Shown here in pieces: positions 42,673 to 51,591 of a stretch of DNA of 64,000 nucleotides; the first letter of the stretch is position 1, and the number at the start of each line of letters is the position of its first letter. The notes under the pieces are model-generated. The model was not told the DNA's origin, made no database searches, and was given only the letters and a program-made list of their open reading frames with translations. Where the stretch lies: NCBI GenBank assembly GCA_049890295.1, contig JBMHBP010000009.1, forward strand, positions 62,001 to 126,000, written 5' to 3'. The DNA comes from GCA-2862585 sp049890295 (lineage in GTDB: Bacteria > Bacteroidota > Bacteroidia > Flavobacteriales > UBA7312). A program made the translations under genes and the position numbers.

Positions 42673-43559
42673 TGATATCAACTATAAAAGCCCATTTTCA
42701 ACTACTGCTGGTAGTTTTAATGGGCTTTGTTGTTCTCCCCTTAAAAGCTCAAAAAACAGACTTTCCTGACTACGAAAGCCAACTTCTTAAATTGGCTCCC
42801 AAACTATTTGATGGGAAATCTGATAAAGAAAAATTCACTATTCATCAACAAATGATTGACATATGGGATCTTATTGTTGATGATCCAAAATCAATGAAGT
42901 TTCCATTCGACTCTTTAAGCTCATATTATCCGATTTTAACTAGTCAAGATAAAAAAGTAAGAATTATCAATTGGTATATTCCATTGGATAACAACACTAA
43001 TCAATATCACGCAATCGTTCAATACTATGATACTAAAAAAAAGTATAAAGTTGATGTGCTAGAGCCCATTCTTGACGAAGTAAAACGTCCAAATAGCTTA
43101 AAACTAAGCAATAAACAGTGGATTGGAGCCTTATACTATCATCTATCAACATTTAAGAGAGGTAATAAAAACTATTATTTACTTCTTGGCTGGGATGGTA
43201 ATGATGAGCGTAGTAATAAAAAAATTATTGATGTTCTATCCATTTCTAGAACATTAGTATTTGGAGCACCAGTCTTTCGATATAAAAAAGAACGATTACA
43301 CCGTTATATACTAGAGTATAAGGAAGATGCCTCTGTCTCTGTAAAGTACCTTGACAAAATAAAGTCCATAATTTTTCCAAACTTAATACCAATAAATGAA
43401 AACCTTGAAGGTTTGTATGATTTCTACGTACCAGACGGAAGTATTAATGCTTTTGAATTAGTCAATGGTTCGTTTAAATTCAGAGAAAATATTGACAACC
43501 CAATAAAAACTAGGGTTCCAAAAATTAAAAAAATTGATAATGGATTGTTTCCAAATTAA
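42672..43559 (+). CDS. Exported protein of unknown function
   Basis: A 295-residue protein with an N-terminal signal peptide (residues 1 to about 26, ending LKAQ). I do not recognise the family by name. The mature part is mixed alpha/beta. Notable segments are NYYLLLGWDGNDERSNKKIID, LVFGAPVFRYKKERLHRYILEY, and FYVPDGSINAFELVNGSFKF. I recall similar wording from unnamed Bacteroidota proteins. Periplasmic or outer-membrane-associated location is inferred from the signal. It follows the ferredoxin gene with a one-base overlap and precedes serC by 38 bases. Confidence 0.8.
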   Translation: MISTIKAHFQLLLVVLMGFVVLPLKAQKTDFPDYESQLLKLAPKLFDGKSDKEKFTIHQQMIDIWDLIVDDPKSMKFPFDSLSSYYPILTSQDKKVRIINWYIPLDNNTNQYHAIVQYYDTKKKYKVDVLEPILDEVKRPNSLKLSNKQWIGALYYHLSTFKRGNKNYYLLLGWDGNDERSNKKIIDVLSISRTLVFGAPVFRYKKERLHRYILEYKEDASVSVKYLDKIKSIIFPNLIPINENLEGLYDFYVPDGSINAFELVNGSFKFRENIDNPIKTRVPKIKKIDNGLFPN

Positions 43560-43597
43560 AATTAATACCTCATTTTTGTACTCTAATTTGTAATCAT

Positions 43598-44662
43598 ATG
43601 AAAAAGCATAATTTTAGTGCTGGTCCATGCATTTTACCTCAAGAAGTTTTCGAGCAAGCAGCCGCATCAATACTCAACTTCAACAACTCTGATTTATCTC
43701 TAATAGAAATTTCACACAGAAGTGCTGATTTTGTTCAAGTAATGGATGAAGCTATTAGTCTTGTAAAAGAATTATTAGATGTACCAGAAGGATATTCAGT
43801 TCTTTTTTTACAAGGAGGAGCAAGTTTGGAATTCTTAATGGTAGCTCACAACCTAATGAAAGTTAATGGTAAAGCAGCATATCTAGATACTGGCTCTTGG
43901 TCTTCAAAAGCCATAAAAGAAGCTAAATTATTTGGTGAAGCAATTGTTGTTGGTAGTTCAAAAGACAAAAACTATAATTATATACCAAAAAATTATTCAA
44001 TTCCATCTGATGTAAATTATTTTCACTGCACTTCAAATAATACCATATTTGGAACCCAAATAAAGTCATTCCCCAAAACAAATGTTTCAGTCGTTTGCGA
44101 TATGTCTTCTGATATTTTTAGTCAAAAAATAAATATTGCTGACTTTGATTTAATTTATGCTGGAGCACAAAAAAATATGGGGCCAGCTGGTACAACATTA
44201 GTCATCGTAAAAGATGAAGTTTTAGGCAAAACAGGAAGAGAAATTCCAACAATGTTAGACTACAGAACACATATAGCCAAGGAAAGTATGTTTAATACTC
44301 CCCCTGTATTTGCAGTGTATGTGAGTATGCTAACTTTAAGGTGGTTAAAACAAAATGGCGGTATAGAATGGATTGAAAATATCAATAATAGAAAAGCCAA
44401 ATTATTATATGATACAATTGATAACAGCTCAATTTTTGAAGGCTGTGCAAACCGTGAAGACCGATCAAATATGAATGCTACCTTTGTTCTTAACCAAAAT
44501 GAATTAGAGCAAAGATTTAATACACTGTGTTTAGAAAATGGCATAAATGGTCTGAAAGGCCACCGATCAGTAGGTGGCTACAGAGCTTCCATGTACAATG
44601 CAATGCCTCTTGAAAGTGTACAGACTTTAGTTGATATAATGAACGATTTAGAAAATAAATAA
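43598..44662 (+). CDS. serC: Phosphoserine aminotransferase
   Basis: Transfers the amino group from glutamate to 3-phosphohydroxypyruvate in serine synthesis. The 354 residues begin KHNFSAGPCILPQEVFEQAA. They contain the PLP-binding lysine in LIYAGAQKNMGPAGTTLVIV, the phosphate-binding segment ISHRSADFVQVMDEA, and a C-terminal GGYRASMYNAMPLESVQTLV. Its stop overlaps serA by one base, so both serine-pathway enzymes are coupled; the third step (SerB) is not in the window. Confidence 0.97.
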   Translation: MKKHNFSAGPCILPQEVFEQAAASILNFNNSDLSLIEISHRSADFVQVMDEAISLVKELLDVPEGYSVLFLQGGASLEFLMVAHNLMKVNGKAAYLDTGSWSSKAIKEAKLFGEAIVVGSSKDKNYNYIPKNYSIPSDVNYFHCTSNNTIFGTQIKSFPKTNVSVVCDMSSDIFSQKINIADFDLIYAGAQKNMGPAGTTLVIVKDEVLGKTGREIPTMLDYRTHIAKESMFNTPPVFAVYVSMLTLRWLKQNGGIEWIENINNRKAKLLYDTIDNSSIFEGCANREDRSNMNATFVLNQNELEQRFNTLCLENGINGLKGHRSVGGYRASMYNAMPLESVQTLVDIMNDLENK

Positions 44663-45618
44663 TGACAAAAATTCTTGCCAATGATGGCATTTCACAATTA
44701 GGCATAGACACTTTAGAACAAGCTGGCTATGAAGTTATAACTCAAAAAGTAGCTCAAGAACAATTAATAAATGTAATTAATGAAAAAAATATTAGTGCTT
44801 TACTAGTACGTTCTGCTACAAAAGTTAGAAAAGATATAATAGATGCATGTCCGAGTCTGAAACTAATAGGACGTGGTGGTGTTGGAATGGATAATATTGA
44901 TGTTGATTATGCTAAAAACAAAGGTTTAGAAGTTATTAATACACCTGCAGCCTCATCAGAATCAGTGGCTGAACTTGTATTTGCACATTTGTTTAATCTT
45001 GTTCGATATATCTATGACTCCAATAGGCAAATGCCACTAGAGGGTGACACAAAGTTTAAAGAGTTAAAAAAAGCGTATGCTAAGGGAAAAGAATTAAAAG
45101 GTAAAACACTAGGGATAATTGGCTTTGGTCGTATAGGTCAAGAAGTAGCCAAGCGAGCCATAGGTTTAGGGATGGATATTATTGTTAATGATAAATTTGT
45201 TAAAGATACTGAACTCGAATTAGCCTTTTTCGACGGTCAAAAAATTAATTTCAAAATTAATACAACCTCCATTGAAGAGGTATTAAAACAAAGTGATTTT
45301 ATCACATTGCACATTCCAAAATCATCAGATAAAGCTGTAATTGGTAAAGAAGAAATCGAAATGATGAAAGATGGTGTTGGTATAATCAATGCAGCCAGAG
45401 GTGGAGTCATAGATGAAGAAGCACTTATTAAAGCTCTTGAAAATGGAAAAATTTCAGCCGCCGGTTTAGATGTTTTTGATAATGAACCCCATCCACAAAT
45501 TAAGTTACTGATGCTTCAAAACGTATCCTTAACACCACATATTGGTGCGGCCACAAACGAAGCCCAAGATAGAATAGGAAAAGAATTAGCAGATAAGATA
45601 ATCTCTTATTTCAATTAA
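44662..45618 (+). CDS. serA: D-3-phosphoglycerate dehydrogenase, short form
   Basis: NAD-dependent oxidation of 3-phosphoglycerate, the first step of serine synthesis. The 318 residues contain the catalytic and nucleotide domains only, without ACT or ASB regulatory domains, so serine feedback by the usual ACT route is not expected. Motifs are GRGGVGMDNIDVDYAKN, the Rossmann motif TLGIIGFGRIGQEVAKRA, INAARGGVIDEEAL, and catalytic His in LTPHIGAAT. It overlaps serC by one base and is followed by the DUF1015 gene after 38 bases. Confidence 0.95.
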   Translation: MTKILANDGISQLGIDTLEQAGYEVITQKVAQEQLINVINEKNISALLVRSATKVRKDIIDACPSLKLIGRGGVGMDNIDVDYAKNKGLEVINTPAASSESVAELVFAHLFNLVRYIYDSNRQMPLEGDTKFKELKKAYAKGKELKGKTLGIIGFGRIGQEVAKRAIGLGMDIIVNDKFVKDTELELAFFDGQKINFKINTTSIEEVLKQSDFITLHIPKSSDKAVIGKEEIEMMKDGVGIINAARGGVIDEEALIKALENGKISAAGLDVFDNEPHPQIKLLMLQNVSLTPHIGAATNEAQDRIGKELADKIISYFN

Positions 45619-45656
45619 TTATTCTCTTAACTTAAAGCCCTTAAAATTTGTAAGTT

Positions 45657-46886
45657 ATGGCAGACATTGTCCCTTTTTGTGCTATTCGGCCTACGAGAGA
45701 TAAAGTTTCTCTTGTTGCAACTCGTTCATACCTATCATATTCTAATGAAACCCTTGTAGAAAAATTAAATAATAATCCATTTACCTTTCTACATATCATC
45801 AATCCAGAATTTTCAGAAAATAAAGTTGCTAAAAATCGAGACGAAAAATTCCGAATGGTAAAAGATAAATTTAACGAATTTAAAAATAACGGGGTATTTA
45901 TTTCTGAAAACAAGCCCTTATTTTACATTTATCAAAAGGTAAATAATTACGGTAAAACATTTAATGGAATTATTGGTGCGGCTAGCGTAAAAGATTATAT
46001 AAGTGGTAAGATTAAAAAACATGAAGCCACCATTGAAAAAAGGGAAAAGTTATTCAAAGAGTACTTGAACAAAACATGCTTTAATGCCGAACCTGTACTA
46101 CTTACCTACCCTAACCAACAACAAATTGATAAAATCATATCTAACTATATATCTAAGCGGGCAGAATATGAATTTTCAACCACAAATAAATCAGTTCATA
46201 AATTATGGTTGGTTACAGATTCAATAGATATTAAAACGATTCAAGAATCATTTAAAAAAATTGACGCTCTTTATATTGCTGATGGCCATCACCGATTTGC
46301 ATCTTCTGCTCTACTCTATGAAGAAAATAAATCTGATAATTCAAGTAATAAAAAGTATTGCATGAGTTATTTAATTGGAGAAGATCAACTAAATATTATC
46401 AATTACAACAGGCTTATAAAAGACTTAAATGGTTTGTCTGAAGAAGAATTTATTGAGCAATTAGCTGAGAATTTTAATATTAGAAAAGAAAATTCAACTG
46501 TCCAGCCTAAAAATGAAAATGAAATTGGGCTATATATTTCAGGACAATGGTATCTAGTTAGTTACAAACAAGAAAAATATAATTTGATTGAAAGTAAAGT
46601 TGATCAACTATCACCGTCAATTCTATTTAATCATATTCTAAATCCTATTTTGGGTATTAATGATGCTAGAAATGATAACAGGCTAAGTTATTTTGATGGC
46701 ACATATCCCACAAGTAAACTTCAAAATAAGATAGATAATAAGCTATTTTCAGCAGCTTTTATACTCAAGACTATTGCTGTAGATAGTTTGATAGAGATAG
46801 CTAATAATGAACAAACTATGCCTCCTAAAAGTACTTTTGTACAACCTAAATTAAGAAGCGGCATGTTAATATATAACTTAGAATGA
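45657..46886 (+). CDS. DUF1015 family protein
   Basis: A 409-residue cytoplasmic protein of the DUF1015 family, found beside serC and serA in many bacteria. It starts MADIVPFCAIRPTRDKVSLVATRSY and contains the conserved metal-like or phosphate-like motif YIADGHHRFASSALLYEEN, then the C-terminal PPKSTFVQPKLRSGMLIY. The enzymatic role is unknown; genomic association with serine synthesis is the main clue. A variant -7 sequence TAAAATTTG (45642-45650) ends seven bases before the ATG. Four bases overlap with the YggS gene. Confidence 0.92.
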   Translation: MADIVPFCAIRPTRDKVSLVATRSYLSYSNETLVEKLNNNPFTFLHIINPEFSENKVAKNRDEKFRMVKDKFNEFKNNGVFISENKPLFYIYQKVNNYGKTFNGIIGAASVKDYISGKIKKHEATIEKREKLFKEYLNKTCFNAEPVLLTYPNQQQIDKIISNYISKRAEYEFSTTNKSVHKLWLVTDSIDIKTIQESFKKIDALYIADGHHRFASSALLYEENKSDNSSNKKYCMSYLIGEDQLNIINYNRLIKDLNGLSEEEFIEQLAENFNIRKENSTVQPKNENEIGLYISGQWYLVSYKQEKYNLIESKVDQLSPSILFNHILNPILGINDARNDNRLSYFDGTYPTSKLQNKIDNKLFSAAFILKTIAVDSLIEIANNEQTMPPKSTFVQPKLRSGMLIYNLE

Positions 46887-47521
46887 GTGTTTCTGACAAT
46901 ATTTTAATTTTACATAATTCACTTCCAAACAACATATGCTTGGTTGCTGTATCAAAAACAAAACCCTCAAATGATATTTTAGAAGCGTATAATGCTGGCC
47001 AGCGCCATTTTGGTGAAAATAAAGTTCAAGAATTAGAGAATAAAGCTAAAAATCTTCCTACTGATATTAAATGGCATATGATTGGCCATTTACAAACCAA
47101 CAAGGTAAAATATATTGCTCCTTTTGTGTCTCTCATTCATACTGTTGATTCTTTAAAATTACTCAAAGAGATTAATAAAAGAGCAATTCAAAATGATAGA
47201 GTAATTGATTGTCTTATTCAAATTAAAATCGCTCAGGAAGAGACAAAATTTGGTATGTCCGAAAACGAAGCAAGAAATTTATTAGAGTTCTCTATCTCAA
47301 ATGTAAATATTGTAGGTTTTATGGGAATGGCTACCTTTTCTAATGATACCAAAGTAGTAAAGGAAGAGTTTAAACGCTTAAAAACATTTTTTGATAAATC
47401 AAAAAAGAAATTCCCAAATCTTGAAATAATATCAATGGGAATGAGCAGTGATTATCAAATTGCTATTGAAGAAGGGAGTAATATGATTCGATTAGGTTCT
47501 TCTATTTTTGGTAGTCGATAA
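46883..47521 (+). CDS. YggS family PLP homeostasis protein
   Basis: A 212-residue PLP-binding protein of the YggS/PROSC family, which keeps free pyridoxal phosphate in balance and has no known catalytic turnover. The PLP lysine is in LVAVSKTKPSNDILEAY. Other marks are FGENKVQELENKA, WHMIGHLQTNKVKYI and the phosphate-binding end MGMSSDYQIAIEEGSNMIRLGSSIFG (quoted in part: GMSSDYQIAIEEGSNMIRLG). It follows the DUF1015 gene with an ATGA-type overlap. The genes upstream include PLP-dependent SerC, a sensible functional neighbour. Confidence 0.95.
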   Translation: MSVSDNILILHNSLPNNICLVAVSKTKPSNDILEAYNAGQRHFGENKVQELENKAKNLPTDIKWHMIGHLQTNKVKYIAPFVSLIHTVDSLKLLKEINKRAIQNDRVIDCLIQIKIAQEETKFGMSENEARNLLEFSISNVNIVGFMGMATFSNDTKVVKEEFKRLKTFFDKSKKKFPNLEIISMGMSSDYQIAIEEGSNMIRLGSSIFGSR

Positions 47522-47523
47522 GG

Positions 47524-47709
47524 CTATTTTGTTGACTTTACTAGCTCCCACATTTTTCCGACTTCAGTCCGTGTGGTACCTCTATAAACCTGACCCGTCT
47601 CTTGATCAATTAATAACCATTTTGAAGGACAATTAGTAATGACTTTTAATTCGACTGGTTTGTCTAGATCTTCTACCTCTATCCTATTTAATACCGTTCT
47701 TTTTTTCAT
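47524..47709 (-). CDS. Small hypothetical protein (61 aa)
   Basis: I do not recognise this 61-residue protein. It starts MKKRTVLNRIEVEDLDKPVEL, has one cysteine (TNCPSKWLLIDQETGQ) and no membrane segment. It fits the space exactly between YggS (two bases from its stop) and its own promoter, and has an exact -7 box 23 bases upstream. These support a real gene over a chance frame. No function is proposed. Confidence 0.65.
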   Translation of the reverse strand: MKKRTVLNRIEVEDLDKPVELKVITNCPSKWLLIDQETGQVYRGTTRTEVGKMWELVKSTK

Positions 47710-47732
47710 AGTATTTGATATATAATTTTCTA

Positions 47733-47740
47733 CAAAGTTA
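47733..47740 (-). promoter_or_regulatory. -7 box of the 61-residue gene
   Basis: TAACTTTG on the minus strand, an exact TAnnTTTG match, 23 bases before the ATG at 47709. Confidence 0.5.
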
Positions 47741-47811
47741 TTTTATAATTTTATTCAGTAAAAATAAGTTTATTAAAATCAAAATACTGGTATTAAAATT
47801 ATAATTTAATT

Positions 47812-48528
47812 ATGGCTCAATTATTTAGAAAGTCTCAACAAGCGTATGGTGAATTTAACAATGGAGACATTATAGAAAATAAGCCCATAGGCTTTCCACA
47901 AGACAACGGTAAACTTGAGCCCTATTCTAATATCTTTTATTGGGCCCATGCTGTTGCTAAAAAAGATAGTACAATCGGCTTGCATCCTCACAAGGGGTTT
48001 GAAATAATGACTATCGTTCTGAAAGGAAAAATTATACATTTTGACACCCTAATGAATAAATGGATAACGTTGAATAAAGGTGATATACAATTAATACAAT
48101 CATGCTCTGGCATTTCACATGCTGAAGCTATGATGAAAGATGCTGAAATTTTTCAAATTTGGTTTAATCCTGACTTAAGAAAAGTATTACAAAAACCTCC
48201 TTCCTATTTAGATGTTAAAAAAAATGAGCTTCCAAAAGAAAATAATTTAACCACAATTATTGGTAAGAACTCTCCATTTAAACTAGATTCAGAAGATATT
48301 TATATCACTCTACACAATCATTTAAATGGAGAGCACAACATTGATTTAGATGCTGAGAAATACTATTCAATATATGTTATTGAAGGCCAGTTAAATTATA
48401 AAAACCTAGACATAAAAAAAGACGACTTTCTTCTTCTTTCAGATGAAAGCGTCTTTAATTTTAATGCTAAAAATTTGACCTTTTTAAGTATTAGTTCACC
48501 CCTTACTCCTTCTTATCCAGTGTACTAA
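47812..48528 (+). CDS. Pirin family protein
   Basis: A 238-residue bicupin. Candidate metal ligands are the two His in GLHPHKGFEIMTIVLKG, and His and Glu in SGISHAEAMMKD. Pirins include quercetinase-like dioxygenases and redox sensors, and the role here is unknown. The N-terminal part is typical (FYWAHAVAKKDSTIGLHPHKG). The C-terminal cupin lacks an obvious metal site, as is usual. Its stop codon abuts the stop of convergent purC. Confidence 0.88.
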   Translation: MAQLFRKSQQAYGEFNNGDIIENKPIGFPQDNGKLEPYSNIFYWAHAVAKKDSTIGLHPHKGFEIMTIVLKGKIIHFDTLMNKWITLNKGDIQLIQSCSGISHAEAMMKDAEIFQIWFNPDLRKVLQKPPSYLDVKKNELPKENNLTTIIGKNSPFKLDSEDIYITLHNHLNGEHNIDLDAEKYYSIYVIEGQLNYKNLDIKKDDFLLLSDESVFNFNAKNLTFLSISSPLTPSYPVY

Positions 48529-49473
48529 TTAAGCTAAGTAAGAATTAATATTATCTTCAACTCTTTTTAGAACGTCTGTTACATCTTCTTTGACAAATAA
48601 ATCGCCTGTTATATGTTCATATAATTCAATGTACCTTTCAGAAACAGAGTTACAGAATTCTGCTGACATTTCTGGAATGGCTTGTCCATCTTTGCCTTGA
48701 AACCCATTTTCAATTAACCACTGTCTAACAAACTCCTTTGATAACTGTTTTTGAGCTTTTCCAGCTTTTAAATTTTCTTCATAGCCTTCAATGTAAAAAT
48801 ACCTAGACGAATCAGGAGTATGAATTTCATCAATCAAGGTAATAGTACCATCCTTATCTTTACCAAACTCATATTTTGTATCAACTAGTATTAAACCTTT
48901 CTCTAATGCTATTTCAGTACCTCTTTGAAAGAGTTCTCTAGTATACTTTTCCAACATAACATAGTCTTCTTCTGAAACTAATCCTTGTGCAAGGATTTCC
49001 TCTCTTGAAATGTCTTCGTCATGTCCTACTTCAGCTTTTGTAGTTGGTGTTATTAATGGCTGTTCAAATTTTTGATTTTCAACCATTCCATCAGGCATTG
49101 GCACACCACATAGCATACGCTTACCATCTCTATATTCTCTCCAAGCATGACCTGTTAAATACCCTCTGATGACCATTTCAACTTTAAAAGGGTCACATTT
49201 TTTTCCAATGGTAACCGATGGGTCTGGACTTGCCTCTTTCCAATTAGGAACTATATCAGAAGTAGCATCTAGAAATTTTGCAGCTATTTGATTTAAAACT
49301 TGCCCCTTGTAAGGAATTCCTTGCGGTAGCACATGATCAAAAGCAGAAATTCTATCAGAAGCTATCATTACAAGTTGATCATCATTTACTGAATAGACAT
49401 CCCTAACTTTCCCTTTGTAAAGATGGGTTTGATTTGGAAAATTAAAATTTGTTTCAATAATTACATTACTCAT
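48529..49473 (-). CDS. purC: Phosphoribosylaminoimidazolesuccinocarboxamide synthase
   Basis: SAICAR synthetase of purine biosynthesis, joining CAIR and aspartate with ATP. The 314 residues include YKGKVRDVYSVNDDQLVMIASDRISAFDHVL (quoted in part: GKVRDVYSVNDDQLVM), VEMVIRGYLTGHAWREY, LILVDTKYEFGKD and IDEIHTPDSSRYF. The length is that of the longer, single-domain form common in Bacteroidota. It follows phoH with an eight-base overlap. Confidence 0.97.
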   Translation of the reverse strand: MSNVIIETNFNFPNQTHLYKGKVRDVYSVNDDQLVMIASDRISAFDHVLPQGIPYKGQVLNQIAAKFLDATSDIVPNWKEASPDPSVTIGKKCDPFKVEMVIRGYLTGHAWREYRDGKRMLCGVPMPDGMVENQKFEQPLITPTTKAEVGHDEDISREEILAQGLVSEEDYVMLEKYTRELFQRGTEIALEKGLILVDTKYEFGKDKDGTITLIDEIHTPDSSRYFYIEGYEENLKAGKAQKQLSKEFVRQWLIENGFQGKDGQAIPEMSAEFCNSVSERYIELYEHITGDLFVKEDVTDVLKRVEDNINSYLA

Positions 49474-50410
49474 TATTTTCGTTTTTTGATTTATACGCTT
49501 TGATTATTCTTTTTACTAGTTCATGTCGAATAACATCTTTGTCATCCAAATAAATAATACTTATTCCTTTTACACCTTTCAATACTCGTAAGGCATGTAA
49601 TAGACCAGAAGGTTGTTTATTGGGTAAATCAACCTGAGTTTCATCACCAGTAACAATAAACTTTGCAGACTTACCCATTCTAGTCAGAAACATTTTCATC
49701 TGCTGTTGTGTAGTATTTTGGGCTTCATCTAATATTACAAAAGCATTATCTAAAGTCCTTCCTCTCATGAAGGCTAATGGTGCTATTTCTATAGTTCTAT
49801 TTTCAATATACTCTTTCAACTTTTCAGAAGGAATCATATCTCTTAAGGCATCATACAGCGGTTGTAGGTATGGATCTAATTTTTCTTTTAAGTCACCAGG
49901 TAAAAATCCTAAATTTTCACCCGCCTCAACTGCTGGTCTTGAGAGTATTATACGTTTAACAGCTTTATCTTTAAGTGCTTTGACTGCTATTGCTACAGCG
50001 GTGTATGTTTTTCCAGTTCCAGCAGGACCTACTGCAAAAAGCATGTCATTTTTTAATGATTCTTCTACAATTTTTCGTTGATTAGTAGTTTTAGCTTTTA
50101 TAATTTTTCCGTGAGTTCCGTGAACTAGGGTTTCGTCATTGCCGATAAAAACCGCTTCGTCCTCCAAAATAATACGTTCAATATTACTGTTGGTTAAGCG
50201 CTGGTATTTGGCAAAATACTGTAACATCAACGAGAATTTGAATTCAAAATAATCTAAATCCTTATCTTCTCCAATGATCTTTATAGTATTGCCTCTTGCA
50301 ACAACCTTTACTTTAGGAAAGAAGCTCAGTAAGAAAGATAGCTTCTTGTTATTTGAACCGTAAATATCAATTGGATTTACCTCTGCTAATTCTATAATCT
50401 TTTCACCCAT
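49466..50410 (-). CDS. PhoH family protein (PhoH-like ATPase)
   Basis: A 314-residue ATPase of the PhoH/PhoL group, linked in several bacteria to RNA metabolism. An N-terminal RNA-binding-like part of about 110 residues precedes the P-loop MLFAVGPAGTGKTYTAVAIA. Walker B follows in NAFVILDEAQNTTQQQMKMF, and then FIVTGDETQVDLPNKQPSGL. No PIN domain is present. It is translated into purC with an eight-base overlap. The spacer to the divergent SAM hydrolase gene holds a -7 box for that gene. Confidence 0.93.
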   Translation of the reverse strand: MGEKIIELAEVNPIDIYGSNNKKLSFLLSFFPKVKVVARGNTIKIIGEDKDLDYFEFKFSLMLQYFAKYQRLTNSNIERIILEDEAVFIGNDETLVHGTHGKIIKAKTTNQRKIVEESLKNDMLFAVGPAGTGKTYTAVAIAVKALKDKAVKRIILSRPAVEAGENLGFLPGDLKEKLDPYLQPLYDALRDMIPSEKLKEYIENRTIEIAPLAFMRGRTLDNAFVILDEAQNTTQQQMKMFLTRMGKSAKFIVTGDETQVDLPNKQPSGLLHALRVLKGVKGISIIYLDDKDVIRHELVKRIIKAYKSKNENNE

Positions 50411-50451
50411 ATATACTGCTTCAGATATTACGAAGCGTTCAAAATATTACT

Positions 50452-50459
50452 TACTTTTG
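50452..50459 (+). promoter_or_regulatory. -7 box upstream of the SAM hydroxide adenosyltransferase operon
   Basis: TACTTTTG, an exact TAnnTTTG match, 55 bases before the ATG at 50514. It could also lie within the opposite promoter for phoH; no -33 element is clear. Confidence 0.4.
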
Positions 50460-50513
50460 AATTCACAAAATAACAACTTTTGCGACAAATATTTGGATTA
50501 ATTTTTCAATTTT

Positions 50514-51302
50514 ATGCCAATAATAACACTAACTACTGACTTAGGATTAAAAGACCATTATGTTGGTTCTGTAAAGGCATCAATATTGAGGCAACTTGAT
50601 TCGGTAAATATTGTTGATATTAGTCATAGTATTCCCACCTTTAATATTCCGCATGCCGCTTTTGTGTTAAAAAATGTCTACAAGGAATTTCCGCCTAAAA
50701 GTATTCACATCATTGGTGTAAATACACAAACAAATCATGACAGTCATCATGTAGCTGTATTTGCTGATGATCATTATTTTATTGGCACAGATAACGGGAT
50801 TTTTTCACTTTTGTTAGATATTGAACCTGATAAGATAATACAAATAACTACCACAAGCGAATCTGATAATTCTAATTTTCCATTAAAGGATATTTTTGTT
50901 AAAACTGCTTGTCATATCGCCAGAGGCGGAACTCTGGAATTGATTGGGACACCTATTGAAAAATTTAAGGTTGAAAGTTCAAAATTTGCTGCTTTACATG
51001 AAAAGAACAGCATAAGAGGAAGTATTGTTCATATTGATCATTTTGGAAATGCTATTACAAATATTGATAAATCTTTATTTAATAAAGTAGCTAAAAATCG
51101 TTCCTTTTCTATTCATCTTGGGCGAAGTGAACACTACACTCTTTTTGAAATTAAAACAAAATACAATGAAGTACCCTTAGGTGATGCACTTGCTATGTTT
51201 ACTTCTACATATCACCTTAGTATTGGCCTCAACATGGGGTCTGCTGCTACACTAATGGGACTTGAAATTAACGATACTGTAAGAATTGAATTTAATGATT
51301 AA
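50514..51302 (+). CDS. SAM hydroxide adenosyltransferase (DUF62)
   Basis: A 262-residue enzyme that hydrolyses S-adenosylmethionine to adenosine and methionine, related to fluorinase. It has the N-terminal TLTTDLGLKDHYVGSVKAS with the conserved Asp, DISHSIPTFNI, FIGTDNGIFSLLL, and HIDHFGNAITNIDKS in the C-terminal domain. The physiological reason for SAM hydrolysis is not known. It opens the rightward run that leads to gldF and gldG. The end overlaps the monooxygenase start by eight bases. Confidence 0.94.
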   Translation: MPIITLTTDLGLKDHYVGSVKASILRQLDSVNIVDISHSIPTFNIPHAAFVLKNVYKEFPPKSIHIIGVNTQTNHDSHHVAVFADDHYFIGTDNGIFSLLLDIEPDKIIQITTTSESDNSNFPLKDIFVKTACHIARGGTLELIGTPIEKFKVESSKFAALHEKNSIRGSIVHIDHFGNAITNIDKSLFNKVAKNRSFSIHLGRSEHYTLFEIKTKYNEVPLGDALAMFTSTYHLSIGLNMGSAATLMGLEINDTVRIEFND

Positions 51303-51582
51303 ACGAATTGTCAAACTTGAAATTCACCCACAAAAGATAAGTGAATTTATATCTCTTTTTAAAGAAAATAAATCAAAAATTTCTGCTTGTGAGGGTTGTT
51401 TACATCTAGAACTAATGCAAGATTTAAATAATGAAAAAGTTTTTTTCACCTACAGCTTTTGGCAATCTGAAAAGTACCTTGAAAGCTATAGAAATTCAGC
51501 TATTTTTCATTTTATTTGGAGTAATGCAAAATTACTATTTGATGATAAACCTTTAGCTTGGAGCGTTAATGAGATTTTATAA
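51295..51582 (+). CDS. Antibiotic biosynthesis monooxygenase (ABM) domain protein
   Basis: A 95-residue dimeric ferredoxin-like fold protein of the ABM/quinol monooxygenase type. The family marks are KRIVKLEIHPQKISEFISLF, CEGCLHLELMQDLNNEKVFF, and TYSFWQSEKYLESYRNSAIF. The start ATG at 51295 is preferred over a TTG three codons earlier; both overlap the upstream gene. The function is likely redox or stress related but unproven. It is nine bases upstream of gldF. Confidence 0.8.
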   Translation: MIKRIVKLEIHPQKISEFISLFKENKSKISACEGCLHLELMQDLNNEKVFFTYSFWQSEKYLESYRNSAIFHFIWSNAKLLFDDKPLAWSVNEIL

Positions 51583-51591
51583 TTTTGTCAA

